Below, one piece after another: positions 10,248 to 20,420 of a DNA stretch of 64,000 bases. The position numbers and the translations under genes are program-made. The DNA is taken from the NCBI RefSeq assembly GCF_020360975.1, contig NW_025408667.1:11284001-11348000 (forward strand), written 5' to 3'. The DNA is from Hirsutella rhossiliensis. Taxonomy: Eukaryota > Ascomycota > Sordariomycetes > Hypocreales > Ophiocordycipitaceae. The notes beneath the pieces were generated by a model, which was not told the DNA's origin, searched no databases, and worked only from the letters and a program-made list of their open reading frames with translations. Within the stretch, counting starts at the first letter, position 1; each line of letters starts with the position of its first letter.

Positions 10248-10559
10248 TCAGGCACAATGGGCAGTTGGACCAGCACAACCTCGTTGACAATGCTCAATTT
10301 GCTGCACTCTGTACTCAGAAGCGCAGTAATAGATAGCGTTCCTGTCGTTGACAACGAAACCTTTCATTCGTCAAAGTAAGAATTGAATGTCTCCATTTAT
10401 TTGCTAGGATAAAAACCTACCTAGAGTATCTTGGAGATACCACCCACAATAATTGTAACCAGATGAACAAGGCGTAATAGCAGTATTCTTCACAGAAGAA
10501 CCACCGCCTGCAAGCGCAATGGCGGCAAGTCCCAGAACAGTACATGGGATGAAGCGCAT
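10248..10559 (-). CDS. Small secreted cysteine-rich protein, 83 aa, two exons
   Basis: Exon 1 is 10421-10559 and exon 2 is 10248-10360. They are joined across a 60 bp intron (10361-10420) with donor GTAGGT and acceptor AAAG, and give a continuous 83-residue frame ending in TGA at 10248. Residues 1-18 form a classic signal peptide (a basic start, then a Leu/Ala/Ile core ending ALAG). The mature part is about 65 residues with six cysteines (31, 38, 59, 71, 75, 82), enough for three disulfides, and motifs YNYCGW and CQRGC. Small secreted Cys-rich proteins of this size are typical of fungal effector or antimicrobial candidates; the exact role is unknown. A TATA box lies about 95 bp upstream. The gene sits between a foldback element and a hAT end, a common setting for such genes. 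Alternative: a pseudogene, but splicing, signal peptide and even Cys number argue against it. Confidence 0.75.
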
Positions 10560-10650
10560 AATGACAGTCTTGTCGGTAGTGAAGATTCAGAGTCAAAGTA
10601 ATTGAACTTGAATAAAAGTTACATAACATGAATCAGGAGGATGAATGCTG

Positions 10651-10660
10651 TTTTATATAA
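10651..10660 (-). promoter_or_regulatory. TATA box of the secreted-protein gene
   Basis: TTATATAAAA on the minus strand, about 95 bp upstream of the ATG at 10559. A typical distance for a fungal core promoter with a short leader. Confidence 0.45.
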
Positions 10661-10837
10661 CGCCAACTGAGCTGCGCCTCATAACCTGATAACCCAAGAA
10701 ATGGAGAAATGCAACAGCGGGCTAGCTGCAGAGCTGAAGGCATGGAGAAAGCAGATAAGAATGAAAGAGCACCTGATCGAGTGCAGGCTGCAGGTGGCGG
10801 ACTGTTTCTGAGATTCATCTATTCCAAACCACCCAAT

Positions 10838-13528
10838 CAGACATTGCAATAATAAATAAATACATATTTTTGGCATATTGTTATGTATTGTTAAGAGTGT
10901 GGCTATATTGATATGTATTGTTAAGCTTATCAATAATTATTAATATAACGTCGAATGCTCGTCTCCGTCTCCGTTGCCGCCGCCCACATCCATGATCTCG
11001 TCATCAACCGCAACGTACAGTTTGCGAATCAAGTCGTTCCTCACCCAATTACTCAAGCATTGCAGCTTTTCAGTCCTGTCCGCGGAAAGTCGAGCTCGAT
11101 CCCAAGAAAGTGTCCGCCTTGTGCAAGAGAACACCCGCTCCGGGTCGTCCGACATCGCTGGGACGCTGAGTATGTCAAGAGCCATCTGATGCAAGCGTGG
11201 ATACTCGGCTCTCTGTTCCTCACGACACCACCATTCAAGCGGATTGGCAGTCAGCATATGTCTCGGAGGAGCATTGATGAATTTCTCAAACTCGTCTTCA
11301 TCGCCAGGTTCATCCAGGACACTCATTGACTGCCTTATGCGCTCGTAAGAAGCGACCTCTCGCGCTTCACAACTGGGTCGCACGGTTCTCTCCGAAGAAA
11401 TTGGTCTGTCCTTATACTTCGCCCATTGCCGCTGTGCTGCAGCAATGGCTGTCTGCCGCCACTCTGGTGCCCAATGACGGTCGAGATACCTCCGCCGTTT
11501 TTCTGGATGGAGCAGAAGTGCCGTGGCATACACGGGGTTTTTGTCGGTTTCTTCATAATACTTTGAAAGAACCCACCAGCCCATGTGAATCGAGCTTACC
11601 ATGTGGGCGTTTTCGGCATACTTGACCTGCATCGAAGTTGAGCTTCTTTTCTTCAGCCCGAAGGCAATACTTGCAGAGTCTACGACTGACCTTTGCGTCT
11701 TCGAATTGCACGAAGAGGATGTCCATGTTCTCTAGCACCTGATCTATTGAAGCCCAGGCCATTTGCTGCTCCAAGGTGGCCTGGTGAAACGGCTGCAAAA
11801 ACTCGTGTGTCATCTTCAATACTTGCCAGTCATCGTGAGTCAGGATGTCGTCCTCAAGCTCTCGATGATACTGATTGACGAAGACCGACAATGGGCCTTC
11901 CTGGCTGATGGCGGCATCAAGCAGCTTGAACCACGAGTTCCAGCGCGTGATGTTGTCGATACCGAGGGCTTTCCCCGCAATGTCGTCCCATGCATCGTTG
12001 TGAATTGTAGAGTTGCGAATGAACACAGCAATGTTGTGAAGTTTCCCCATTGGACCGATGCTCCGCCAACCGGCAGTATCATTTCTTTTCCTGCGCTTGG
12101 CGTGAGTTCTTGGCGTAGATTCTGAATGGAGGTGGTCATGCAAGGCATCTGCGACAGTAGTTTGATTCAGTTCGTCGTCCGCCTGTTCAACGGCGGCCTG
12201 AAGTGCACTTTCGCTGGTCGCAAAGAGAAAGGCTTGCAGGAAAGGTTAATGATGTGGCCAGCGCATCGTGTTCGAGACGATATCGGATCAAAGGTCAGCC
12301 CATGCTCTTGCGATAAATCAGCAGAAAGTTGACGGAGGCAAGTGTCATTTTTCGCATCATTGTCTCCGGTGAAATAGCCGAGTTTCTGTGTGATGCCGTA
12401 TCTCCGGATGATCTTCAGTAGGTGCGGCGTCATCGCTGCGCCCGCGTGCGACCGTCGCAGGTTTGGCAATCCCAGCAATGCCTTGCGAGGCTTGTATGCC
12501 TCGTCGACCCATTGCGCATGAACAGCGATGTATGCCTTGCGTTGAGGAGAAGACCATACATCCATTGCGATATGCACAAGACTCCGAGCGCCTTCGAGCC
12601 ACCGACAGACGGATTGTTGATGCGTATCGTACGCCCTATCTAGATCCGAAGCGACCGTGTTGCTAGAGTCGACGAGGAACTCCTCGACTGCGGGGTTGAT
12701 CGCGGTCAAAAGTGCCTGATACTCTGGCCACGTCGCGCAGCTCAGTGGCAGATGCCTATTCGCGGAAAGTAGCATCTGTGCCTCTCGGAAAGCATCGACA
12801 TTGATCACGCTCCGCAAAATGTTGACCTCGCTCTCTTGAGTCAGCCTCAGCTGCTTTTCGCTTGTTCTCGCAAAGGCATTCTCGATGGCTACTTGACGCT
12901 TGCATCGAGCATTCGTATCTTCTCTGACTTGTACGTGATGAACCTTTTCGAGATGATAGCGGGCGTTGCCAGAAATGTGGGTTGACCACGATGGATTGCG
13001 ACAACGTTTGCAGTAGTGGAGTAAATTGCCACCTGCCGTGCGTGGCTCATCGCCTCGAGCCTGTCGAAAGTGATGCCAAGTCGACGTCGCTCTCAACTTC
13101 CTCCTCTTGACTGCTGCCGGAGGGGAATGCTCCGATTCTGAAGGTATACTGGCAGATTGCGAGACACTATCGGAAGGCAAAATTGATGATGAAGGGTTCG
13201 ATGCGATGTCAACCTCCGGCACACGGGATACGCAGTCTTCCATTGCCAAAGCCGAGGTATCGAGGGGGCGTGCACTTCAATCAGCAAAATGGAGGGCATG
13301 AAGAATCTTCAACGAAAGAATGCTACCATTCTGTGCCGAGCCCCTTTCCACAGCGCTACGGCTGACGAGTGGGAAAAGTAAGTACGCCTAAGACAGGCAA
13401 TCAGAGCATAATAGGGGCATATTAACAATACATATTGATAGGGGACATCTATATTTTTATCGATATCGATAAGCTTAAAAATAAATATGCCCATACTTAT
13501 CAATATATATTGATTACTGAGATGTCTG
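10838..13528 (-). mobile_element. hAT DNA transposon, copy 1 (2.69 kb)
   Basis: The ends are CAGACATTGCAATAAT at the left and, inverted, CAGACATCTCAGTAAT at the right. The subterminal regions are AT-rich with ATAAGCTTA blocks and repeated TATTGATA/TATTGTTA motifs. Copy 2 (22503-25192) is nearly identical over the whole length. The eight bases outside the ends (cacccaat left, cttaggag right) do not match, so no target duplication is present. The left flank is the secreted-protein locus and the right flank is a psq/C48 locus also found at 47123-47416, which suggests recombination between hAT copies. Confidence 0.9.
10940..13249 (-). pseudogene. hAT transposase, copy 1 (one frameshift, one intron)
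   Basis: BED zinc finger near residues 55-105 (C80, C83, H99, H104 by count from the ATG at 13249). The RNase H-like catalytic part has Asp in IAMDVWSS and in YFTGDNDAKND, followed by RCAGHIINL. The C-terminal hAT dimerisation region has ERVFSCTRRTLSWDRARLS. A 64 bp intron (11627-11690, GTCAGT...GCAG) resolves the apparent frame change before the C-terminal part; it is conserved in copy 2. The remaining break is at 12239-12240, where copy 1 has GG and copy 2 has GGG. Apart from that single base the protein would be complete, about 750 residues, which is normal for fungal hAT. Confidence 0.85.
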
Positions 13529-13660
13529 CTTAGGAGGACGGCCTTCGAGGCGGTAACGCAATCGATTGCGTGGAACACCGAATTGTCGGGCCACATTGGC
13601 GACTTTTGCATCAGGGACATCGCCGATGTATTGCATCGCTTCTAGAATACGCGCTTCCAT
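13514..13660 (-). pseudogene. psq helix-turn-helix N-terminus cut by hAT insertion
   Basis: 48 codons encode a Psq-type helix-turn-helix (VANVARQFGVPRNRLRYRLEGRPPK), the DNA-binding N-terminus usual in fungal pogo-like transposases. The frame runs into the hAT terminal repeat and stops five codons later, so the downstream DDE part is missing. It lies about 70 bp downstream of the C48-like frame on the same strand. An almost identical copy is at 47285-47431, where the same hAT end sits at the same codon. Most likely the head of a pogo-type or related transposase that was interrupted. Confidence 0.6.
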
Positions 13661-13730
13661 GTTCCTTGATGCAAAACGAAGTGACGTGGGTGGAACAAAG
13701 CAGATTGAAGGCAGACGGTGAAAAATCTGG

Positions 13731-14675
13731 CTATTGCGGTGTACTGGCTACTGCGGTGTCCAGCACCAGCTTATGGAGCTGGTGAGGAACGAACGCGAAA
13801 TAAGTGGGGCGTGGCACGGGTACGCGGTGTGGTTGTTCAGAACCCAGATTCAAGTTTGGTGAACATGCCGCCATGACGGATGTGCCGGATTCTGGAGGCA
13901 TGATAGGGGCAACAGCTGGATGCCGGGAGTCTTCGTCCATACCGTGGGTTGCATCGAGGAAGAAAAGCGACTCGTTTTCCCTCTCTTGCACTAGGAGCTG
14001 TTCAAAATCCTCCACAGCTGGGTTTAGCTTCTGGCAAAGAAGCTCGACCAAAACATAGGAGCGGAAAGATGACACCATCCCCTCAGCGACGCGTTGACTG
14101 CGATGTGGGGACCCCCTCTGTAGGCACCGAATACCCAAAAGCATAACAGCGCCAGAATTAGCAGCATCTGATTTGGGGCCCGTCCAATTCGTGACAACAT
14201 TTCTGGAGCCACTTGCGGAGGATATAGGTACGTCGCGTGATTTGCTATCGTACCAGTGAATGACATCGTCGTATGCGACCGCAAAGGCCCACTGATTGTC
14301 ATCATGATACGGAATAATCACTGGCTCTTGAGAGCCTTCATTAGCGGCGATACTTGCGCCTTCTCGCAGATCCCGCACGTCGAGAATTTTCGTGCAGCTG
14401 ACGTCTTGCCGGAGAAGTTCGAGGTATTCCCTTACTATCTCAACGTCAAGACTTTCCCCCCTGGCGAGTTTCAACAGCGACGATGACAAGTCTGCCGGAG
14501 GGGTATTTGAAACTCGAAGAGCGTACTCTTCCCATTCCGTGCTAGTGTGTGGGATGGGATCCTCTGCATTCGGATACCGCCGCTCAAGAGACTTTAAGGC
14601 AGAATGTACTAGAGGAAGCGAATCACATGGAAATGCGCCGCGTGCAAATTGTTCAAACTCGTTACAGTCGGCCAT
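13731..14675 (-). CDS. C48/Ulp1-like peptidase-fold protein
   Basis: An open frame of 314 codons from the ATG at 14675. The middle part resembles the Ulp1/C48 fold: IIPYHDDNQWAFAV (His124, Trp129) followed by HWYDSKS (Asp143), then a Gln/Asn-poor loop and ANSGAVMLLGIRC where the catalytic Cys of active enzymes would be. Here the residue is Ser174, so it may be inactive. The stretch SQRVAEGM...YVLVELL after it fits C48-like proteins of fungal mobile elements as I remember them. The last ~30 residues are shared with the segment at 47123-47212. The adjacent psq frame suggests both belong to one mobile unit. Assignment rests on motif recognition only. Confidence 0.5.
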   Translation of the reverse strand: MADCNEFEQFARGAFPCDSLPLVHSALKSLERRYPNAEDPIPHTSTEWEEYALRVSNTPPADLSSSLLKLARGESLDVEIVREYLELLRQDVSCTKILDVRDLREGASIAANEGSQEPVIIPYHDDNQWAFAVAYDDVIHWYDSKSRDVPISSASGSRNVVTNWTGPKSDAANSGAVMLLGIRCLQRGSPHRSQRVAEGMVSSFRSYVLVELLCQKLNPAVEDFEQLLVQERENESLFFLDATHGMDEDSRHPAVAPIMPPESGTSVMAACSPNLNLGSEQPHRVPVPRPTYFAFVPHQLHKLVLDTAVASTPQ

Positions 14676-16146
14676 TGCTGCTGTACATGCTCACTTTCCC
14701 TACCGGTCTGCTTTCATTATATGGAAAACCAATGTTCCCCACTCGAATGCCGGGGCGATAGACAGTCTATTGCAAGACATTTGGCCTCGCCGGCCGGAAC
14801 GATACAAGTCGTGAAGCTGACGAACGGGAGACAAACTGTGGCCACTGTAAATTGTACCGCAGCATATCTAGTCACAGCTATAACCACGATATACTGCCGC
14901 AGCAGCAGCGACTGCACATACAAGCATTTAAATAGCTCCGATACTACGAATTTAGTCTTCAGCCGACAAGAGTAGGTACAGTATGAATCAACTGACGATG
15001 GAACGCACCGCAAATACGCGAGGATCTGAGCGACGGAGACCACAACTGATCTCAAATAGCCACCCACGTTTGAAACGGTGCATCCCGAATTTGCTGCCTT
15101 TGATTCAGGAATCAGCAGCACCTAAGAAAGATGTTGAAAGGGACGTAGCGGAGGAATGGGTGGCAGGGATGTCTCCTACGCATGGTTCGCAAGAGGTAAA
15201 AAAGGCGACGGTCGATACAGCAGCTCCCGACCGGCAAGAGAATCGGGGCTCCTAGGAGACCAAGTCGCGTAAAGACCACATACTTGCCCACCTGCGTGAT
15301 CCGAACACGAACGGTGCAACGCGTTTCAGCCCGGCCAAGCAGCCTCCGGCGGCGGTGACAACACGGTCGGCTTTAACGTTGAGATAAGCTGTCAGAAACA
15401 TTACTACAAGGCAATCGCATTCAGTCAAATCTATCAATGTCACCATGAAATACAATCCGTTTCGACCGTACTCTAATGCGAGGTCTAAGTGATTGCGGCT
15501 CTAGCCGAGAATGTCTCCACTGCTTGCAATAATAGCCTCCAACAATGCAAGTCCTTGCTGCGGGAAAACAAGCGTCGGGGCAAGTGGCGGCGAAGGGACT
15601 GGTAGTGAACACCTATCTCCTTGCGTGACCTGTCCTTACCGATATGCCTTCTTATATTATTTCCACATTTTGATGCAGTTGCATGACTATTTGTCAGCGA
15701 CTCGGCTGACAGCATAGAAGAAGCATAAGGGGGGGATCAAAGATGTGTATTTAGTGATGCATGTCACGGCCTAGCTACTGGGCAGAAGGTTCCCTTTATA
15801 CTTGTACAGATACCCGGTCCGACCCTCTATTCGGGTGAATTGACAAGTTTCTATACTTGACTCAAGTCCTTCAGGTGTCCCATAGCTAAGGAGGCGATGC
15901 CTTAGTCAGGGGGTAATTGCAGTCATGCCCTGACTCGGCTGACCCCTGAAATGCCGCGCGTAAAGAGCGTTACCTCAGTTTGCTAACAAATTGGGCTACC
16001 ATAGAAGTCGTGAAATGTTAAGATACTACATATGTGGCTCCGTAGCTCTGGATCTCGTGACCGGGGGTAGCTCCTGCCTAAGCAAAGGACACTTCGACTC
16101 CCTCCATTCAGTTTACCAGAGGCAGCCGAGCAAAAGAGTGGCATCC
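14676..16146. other. Intergenic stretch with weak small frames
   Basis: No recognised gene. A 90-codon plus-strand frame (14983-15255, hydrophilic, Arg/Lys-rich) starts after a plausible leader but resembles nothing known. Minus-strand frames at 15252-15715 are short and unconvincing. The rest appears non-coding. Confidence 0.35.
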
Positions 16147-17800
16147 ATGCCACTACGCTTTTTCCAGGCGCAATGGACGTCATTGTCCGCACAGTTCATA
16201 CGACTGTGCCGTGCGCCACTTTTCTTTCGTCATGTACAATTGACGTCACTGTCCGCACGTTTGGCAAGGCTGTTCCTTGGCCTTCGAGCTCGCGAGTCAG
16301 CTGGACTTGACTCCCCGGACAGCCTGCCATCGACTCTGCCATCGACTCTGCCATCGACACCACCAAGCCAGGAGAAGGAAAACGACCCCGCTGCCACAGA
16401 CAGTCAGGTATCCAGCGCTCAGATCGAACAAGAAGCTTCAATCTTCTTCCCCCTCACAGAGGAGCAAGTTGAAGCCAAGAACGGTGCATTCATCCAACTA
16501 ATCGACAAGGATGCCGTCTGCCATGTGGCCTCTAAGTACTGTGGAGGAGGAGGGAGCTTGCAGCATCATTGATGAGAATCAAGGCAGCTTTAACATCTGC
16601 TTCTTTGTTCGCTTCGAGCCCAACGAAAATACGTGGGTTTTGAGGATTCCAATCGTGCCTCTGGTTCGTGATGCATGGGACAAGCTCTTGAGTGAGGTGG
16701 CTACGATGCGGTGAGCTATCTCATCACCTGTTCGATGGAATTCTGGTGACGAAATCACCCACGCAGATATATTGAAAGTAACACTTCGATTCGCATCCCT
16801 TGCGTCCACGCATACGGAGAAGACGACACGTTGGTGCAAGGTGCTTCAACGCCATTTATGATTATGGAATTCATATCCGGGCGGCAACTTGATATTGATA
16901 CTTGGATACATACTGCAAAACCAGAAAGGAAGAATCTATATATCGATCTTATTAATGCTCTTGGGCAGCTACGCAATCTTGAGTTTTCTGCGGCAGGCTC
17001 GCTGATGCCGAATTTAATCGATGAAGCAAATCCCACAATTGGCCCCTTCCTTTCAATAGCTGATAATGGAGTCGCAGGAAGCTTCGCAACGATGGCCATC
17101 CCAAGGATTTTCACATCCACGGCGCAATTTGCAGATTATCATTGCAACTTTTTGTCAGAGACGATTCAGCAACCCGTCCAGGAGCCCAGCCTCAACCAAA
17201 CAAAGATGGAACTGTTCGCATTGGACAGTCTACTGAAGGAGATACCCAAGTGCATCGACTTCAAAGAGCCCAGCCCTTCATTCGTACTCGCCCACCCGGA
17301 TCTCAGATGTGGCAACATCCTCGTCGACGATGACTTTCACATTCTCGCAATCATTGACTGGGAGTTTTCCGGTACGATTCCGCTGCAATTATTCACGCCG
17401 CCACCTTGGATTATGGGACACGATCCCGATACCCTCCTTTCCTACACCGGTGTTCCCCGACGCGATATTTTTCCAGAATTCCGCACACCTCATATGGAAA
17501 TGAGGAACTCATCGGGCACTTGCACCCAGCTTTGTTAAGACTAGGGATTGGAAGATGAAGCCATGCAGCATCAATTCGTGCAAAAAGTGTCGCCCATTAT
17601 GGAAATCTTTCGGCACCCCTCTAAACTCCTGAATATATACCAGATGTCCATCTTTGAACACGTATACGGATCTAACACATACAGAGAGACGGTGGTTAAC
17701 GACTTTCTCAAGAAAGATGAGAACCGGGTGCTTGCACAACGAGCTAAGCTTCAAATACGAAACTCTCAACGCTACACCAAGTATCTTGTTAAACATGGAC
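16147..17800 (+). pseudogene. Aminoglycoside phosphotransferase (APH)-family kinase, decayed
   Basis: APH-type small-molecule kinase fold, common in Pezizomycotina. An N-terminal part (around 16440) leads into a nucleotide-binding sheet (FNICFFVRFEP...WVLRIPI), interrupted by a one-base frame change in a GGA run near 16553. A 56 bp intron (16711-16766, GTGAGC...CGCAG) joins this to an exon with the hinge FMIMEFISG. The catalytic loop is HPDLRCGNIL (His and Asp, around 17297) and the metal-binding motif IIDWEFSG follows at about 17350. Past this the frame changes at least twice more (near 17500 and 17550). Key residues are intact, but the protein cannot be read through, so I call it a pseudogene. 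Confidence 0.7.
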
Positions 17801-17877
17801 TGTTCGTCGAAGTTCATCGGGCTCAGAAAATTCGTCAACTTAATGAAATGACGACAAAAACATTGGAGCAAGTCCGC

Positions 17878-18197
17878 CTAACGAGTCAACTCCCTCTCAC
17901 GCTCCTGTATCTCGGCCAATTTCATCCACAGCCTTCCAATCTCCGCCTCCTTTTCGGCGAGATCCTGCTTCATATGCGCAATGTTTTTTCCATGGTGGCA
18001 CTTTCTTCCTGTCGTCTGCGCTCCTTCGATTTCGAGACCTTCTGAGACATTAGTTGTATGTTGGCGCTTGACACATTCTGGATAAGATTGAGCAAGATTT
18101 GGCGTTCTTCCTGCTCTATCGTGTATCTGCGCATTATGTCGCTTATCCGCCTCTGGATTTGCCTGAGCTCCTCAGTGGTGGGTCCCTGGCTAGCCAT
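17878..18197 (-). pseudogene. Small coiled-coil protein, one frameshift
   Basis: From the ATG at 18197 the protein (start MASQGPTTEEL) is almost all heptad-like helix rich in Glu, Gln, Arg and Lys. The frame breaks in a run of six A near 17990. With one more A it would continue as helical sequence (KQDLAEKEAEIGRL) to a TAG at 17878-17880, about 106 residues in total. This looks like a short host or element-borne coiled-coil protein. It is convergent with the APH pseudogene. Function unknown. Confidence 0.4.
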
Positions 18198-19337
18198 GAT
18201 GGACCTGTTCAAATGCTTCAATGTAAGGGATAATCGCGGACGACGATGAGAAATGCTTGGGGCCGTTCGCTCTTTATTACTCCTGCTGTGCGATCAAGGA
18301 TACAAGGACATTACGTAAAGGGCGACCTTCCCCGCTGACAAGCTCGTAGCCGAGCTGTCAGATTGTCGGTCTCCGTCTCGTTCACGTCTCGTCTGAATGA
18401 GTAAGGTGGGATTAGTAGTCGGTGAAGCCGTTCCTGCCTGTATGCGGCTTGATTGATTGATTGATGTATTTTCCGTCCAACGGCCGCGATGCTGCTCGGG
18501 TCCCTAGGGGCACAGGACGTGCTATGCTACGTTATCGATACAGGTTGTGGTGGCTTCCCGGAGATAATCCCGTCGTGTCTCCTATTCTCCAGTCGCGAAA
18601 TGTAATCAAGCACTATCCAGCATTTTATCGGCTCTGAGGCGCTCCGTGTCAAGCCTAGTGGCCGTCAGCCGGATGTCCCGGCGCGGCATGGAGTCTGCCA
18701 TTCTCTAGGTCTCTATAAGACCGTCGTCGGAGACTGCCAAAGGGGCTTCAATTAACCCGGGGTAACCCTTAAGCTATACCCTTCACCTAGACGGGTCCGG
18801 TGAGAGGTTCATGACAAAAGAAAGGTCTGGTGAGAAGTTCATGACAAAATAAAGAGAAGAAAGAGGGGGTTCCCTCGTCTAGTGGCAAGGATAGAGCTGT
18901 TCAAAGAACGAGGTCACCTTCGCTAGCTTAACGACTCATGGCCGAACTAATTCCTAAGTTCACGCTCTCACATTGAAGTGTGCCGTCGCAGAGTCCTGGC
19001 TCTTAATTGTGTGGCATAATGTTCCTTAGGTGTGTTGCAGAGACCATCTACTGCGCATGGTCGATCTTCACTACTCTGGTTTTTTGAGGCTCTGCCTGCG
19101 CGGATAATGAAGGTGATATCGTCATGGTTTTCTGGCCCGGTTAGGCAGCCTTGGCCCAGTCAGGTCGTTGGTTGAGCAACAGCGTATTCCAGGCTACAGA
19201 ACCGTACCGGTGTAGTAATATACCATCAATCTATAGTGGATCTAGGCCCTCCTCGACAAAGCCCAGCGTAGAACGCGATAATATAGCATTGAAGCATAGC
19301 ATGGCTTTAGCGGCCTCTGACATAAGCATCGGTTCGC
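18198..19337. other. Intergenic stretch
   Basis: No gene seen. It contains a short TTGATTGATTGATTGATG run near 18450, a 30 bp tandem duplication at 18794-18853 and a tRNA-like string near 18870-18920 that fails as a tRNA. The sequence 18480-18720 is GC-richer but has no long frame. Confidence 0.45.
18794..18853. repeat. 30 bp direct tandem duplication
   Basis: Two units beginning GGTCCGGTGAGAGGTTCATG and GGTCTGGTGAGAAGTTCATG, each ending in CAAAA(G/T)AAA. Three differences between units. Confidence 0.85.
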
Positions 19338-20050
19338 TTACCTTTCCTCAGCAACAGGCAACCAGCGCTGCTTCTTTAGCGCAGGCATCATGATGCGGTC
19401 GTACACAATGAACAGAGCTATGGATAGAACAAACCACAACCCTATCACGACAACAGTAACGACCGCAGTAATAGACCACTGCCCATCCTGCATGCTGTAG
19501 ACATTTAGAAGACTCGATCCTAAGCCCATGGCTGAATGCATCAATGTTGGACTTTGAAATGTTAGGGCAACGGAGGTATGGTTCCATATCATATAGGCTT
19601 GTTTGCTTACACGACCAAGTAGCGATTAACCCAAATGAAGTTGTTTTTCCACTTGAGCCAAAGAATCACCAGCCCGACCGTTGCGATTAGGCAAGCAAAG
19701 CAAGCTATGTATATCAGAGGAACATTGCGGACGGCGGTCATTACAGACTTTCCTACTAGGCCAGTCTTCTGGAGAGCGCTAGATTCCTGCATAGAAGCGT
19801 ACGTCGAAGGAGACATCAGGAATCCTGCTAGTAGTAGCCAGGTAAAAATACCAGCGGAGATGAAAAACCAGGGCTCAATTTCCCTGTCAATGTGAAGGAT
19901 CTGTTCGTCATACTTAGATAAGTACTTTACTGGTTCGCTTTCTACAGTCACGAGTTCAGTGTGGTAGTCTTGGCCAACATTGCTGGAATCATGACGACGA
20001 TTGCGTTCTGGCATTGTGGCATCACTGCATACCGCAGGCGTATCATGCAT
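19338..20050 (-). CDS. Fungal multi-pass membrane protein, 217 aa, two exons
   Basis: Exon 1 is 19611-20050 (ATG at 20050) and exon 2 is 19338-19551. A 59 bp intron (19552-19610) has donor GTAAGC, branch CCCTAAC and acceptor AAAG. The joined frame gives 217 residues: a charged N-terminal region of about 60 residues, then hydrophobic segments around WFFISAGIFTWLLLAGFLM, LIYIACFACLIATVGLVIL, a re-entrant or partial segment after the splice, and ITAVVTVVVIGLWFVLSIALFIV, ending in a short basic tail. Three or four membrane spans are likely. The spacing and tail resemble uncharacterised fungal membrane proteins; substrate and location are unknown. It looks intact. Confidence 0.7.
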
Positions 20051-20140
20051 CCAAGGGACTTTGATCACACTTTATTAACCATTCCGTTTCTTCTAAGGGA
20101 AGGTCACTTATGGACAAAGAGCTTGCCAGGTTCAGGACAT

Positions 20141-20217
20141 GTGCACATCGAGTGCACATCGAGTGCACATCGAGTGCACATCGAGTGCACATCGAGTGCA
20201 CATCGAGTGCACATCGA
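20141..20217. repeat. 11 bp minisatellite, seven units
   Basis: Perfect tandem repeats of GTGCACATCGA, followed by a partial unit GTGCAT. It lies about 90 bp upstream of the membrane-protein start and about 200 bp upstream of the 20421 gene, so it sits in the shared promoter region of a divergent gene pair. Confidence 0.95.
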
Positions 20218-20420
20218 GTGCATATTTAGCGTGTTGGCTTTTACACTTTGTTTTCTACCTGAACACTATATAGTTTGGACCCATTGTAGATTAACAGTCG
20301 CAAAGAGTCTCAGACCAGAAACTAGTCATCGAAGCAGCGCAGTCCTCATTACTTACTTACACATATAAGTAATGGGCCTCATCTCTCCTAGTAAGTTGCA
20401 ATATCTTCAGCAAACCCACC

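Noticed and set aside
18437..18720. 3' end of a LINE (Tad-type) suggested by the TTGATTGATTG run
   Set aside because: No reverse-transcriptase sequence nearby and no target duplication; too little to support it.
18870..18960. tRNA-like string (TCGTCTAGTGGCAAGGAT, like a D-arm and box A)
   Set aside because: No matching acceptor stem, no T-arm with GGTTCGA-type box B and no sensible anticodon stem follow. Probably chance, or a short tRNA fragment.
20141..20217. CRISPR-like or telomere-like array
   Set aside because: A contiguous 11 bp minisatellite with no spacers, and not a telomere motif.
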